Under the pieces are notes generated by a model, which searched no databases, had not been told where the DNA came from, and saw only the letters and a list, made by a program, of their open reading frames with translations. A stretch of DNA of 64,000 nucleotides, from NCBI GenBank assembly GCA_028023455.1, contig JAQFVV010006509.1, forward strand, positions 124,001 to 188,000. Direction: 5' to 3'. Shown piece by piece: positions 63,584 through 64,000 of the stretch. A program made the position numbers and the translations under genes. Every line of letters begins with the position of its first letter. The first letter of the stretch is position 1. Source of the stretch: Epiperipatus broadwayi. Taxonomy: Eukaryota > Onychophora > Udeonychophora > Euonychophora > Peripatidae.

Positions 63584-64000
63584 ACCCTTACTTCTCGATG
63601 TATAATATAATTTGAAATACAACTAGCTCAATTAAATTATAATGCTCAGTTAAAATTTGCATGTTTATCTTTAATATACTTTTATATTATCATATTCTAA
63701 TTAAATTTATTATCAATTATCAAAATCAATATAATTCTATATTATGTATTAATTAAATAAGTATTTATTAAATCATGAGACTGTGAAGTAAAGTTACAAA
63801 GTAATAAGTAGATTTACATTGAGTCAATATCTTCCAAAACATTGTCTCAATGGCATAAGAATACTATTACCTCCTTATTATCTTATTACTACATCTACAG
63901 CATTCTTATGGCTTTTAAATAAAATAAATTATCTTTAATAATAATAAAATAAATCTCAACTTTTATTAAGGAAATATAATTAAATAATCTCAGGCTCTTC
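63581..64000. other. AT-rich stretch to the window end, nothing identified
   Basis: No ORF or repeat recognised. Confidence 0.55.

Overview
The window is very AT-rich, repeat-dense, eukaryotic non-coding DNA. I found no convincing intact host gene, no rRNA and no functional tRNA gene. Almost everything that can be named is a transposable element, a satellite-like tandem repeat or a microsatellite. The mix is an RTE-type LINE, Penelope-like retroelements (PLEs) with GIY-YIG endonuclease remnants, short tRNA-derived SINEs, a hAT element, a mariner-like scrap, many foldback elements and long (TA)n and (GATA)n tracts. This suggests an animal, most plausibly a cephalopod (octopus-like) mollusc. 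That assignment is an inference from overall character, not a database match.

Layout. 1-9.6 kb: mostly featureless, with a SINE that has an 11-bp target-site duplication (1365-1474), a trinucleotide array (3.8-4.0 kb) and a slightly more GC-rich block (4.2-6.5 kb) that may be a decayed LINE on the minus strand. 9.6-12.85 kb: a nearly full-length RTE LINE whose 995-codon frame is broken by a single TAA between endonuclease and reverse transcriptase. 14.68-15.86 kb: a 1,176-bp non-autonomous hAT element with a perfect 8-bp duplication. 17.8-21.3 kb: a mariner-like remnant, a repeat with 20-bp inverted ends, a minus-strand SINE and a foldback. 21.79-26.31 kb: a PLE with a partial copy of its 3' end at each side (pseudo-LTRs), itself carrying nested insertions.

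26.3-44.3 kb: mostly unassigned AT-rich sequence with tandem duplications, hairpins, a 30-bp palindrome and a second copy of the 1.4-kb element that interrupts the PLE. 44.3-51 kb: an interspersed repeat with a 13-bp direct-repeat flank, a 650-bp compound GATA array, and a cluster of PLE pieces that includes a spacer-free palindrome (755 bp per arm). 56.6-58.4 kb: about 475-bp repeat units in tandem, inverted around a (TA)n(TG)n tract. 58.4-60.6 kb: a LINE 3' stub and a minus-strand PLE with reverse transcriptase YMDD and endonuclease motifs. The remainder to 64 kb is unassigned.

The elements appear to interact by nesting. The PLE hosts a foldback, the foldback hosts a 57-bp module, and the PLE also hosts a 1.4-kb element. 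The 475-bp repeat seems to seed microsatellites. All product names rest on motifs read by eye; no alignment or search was run.
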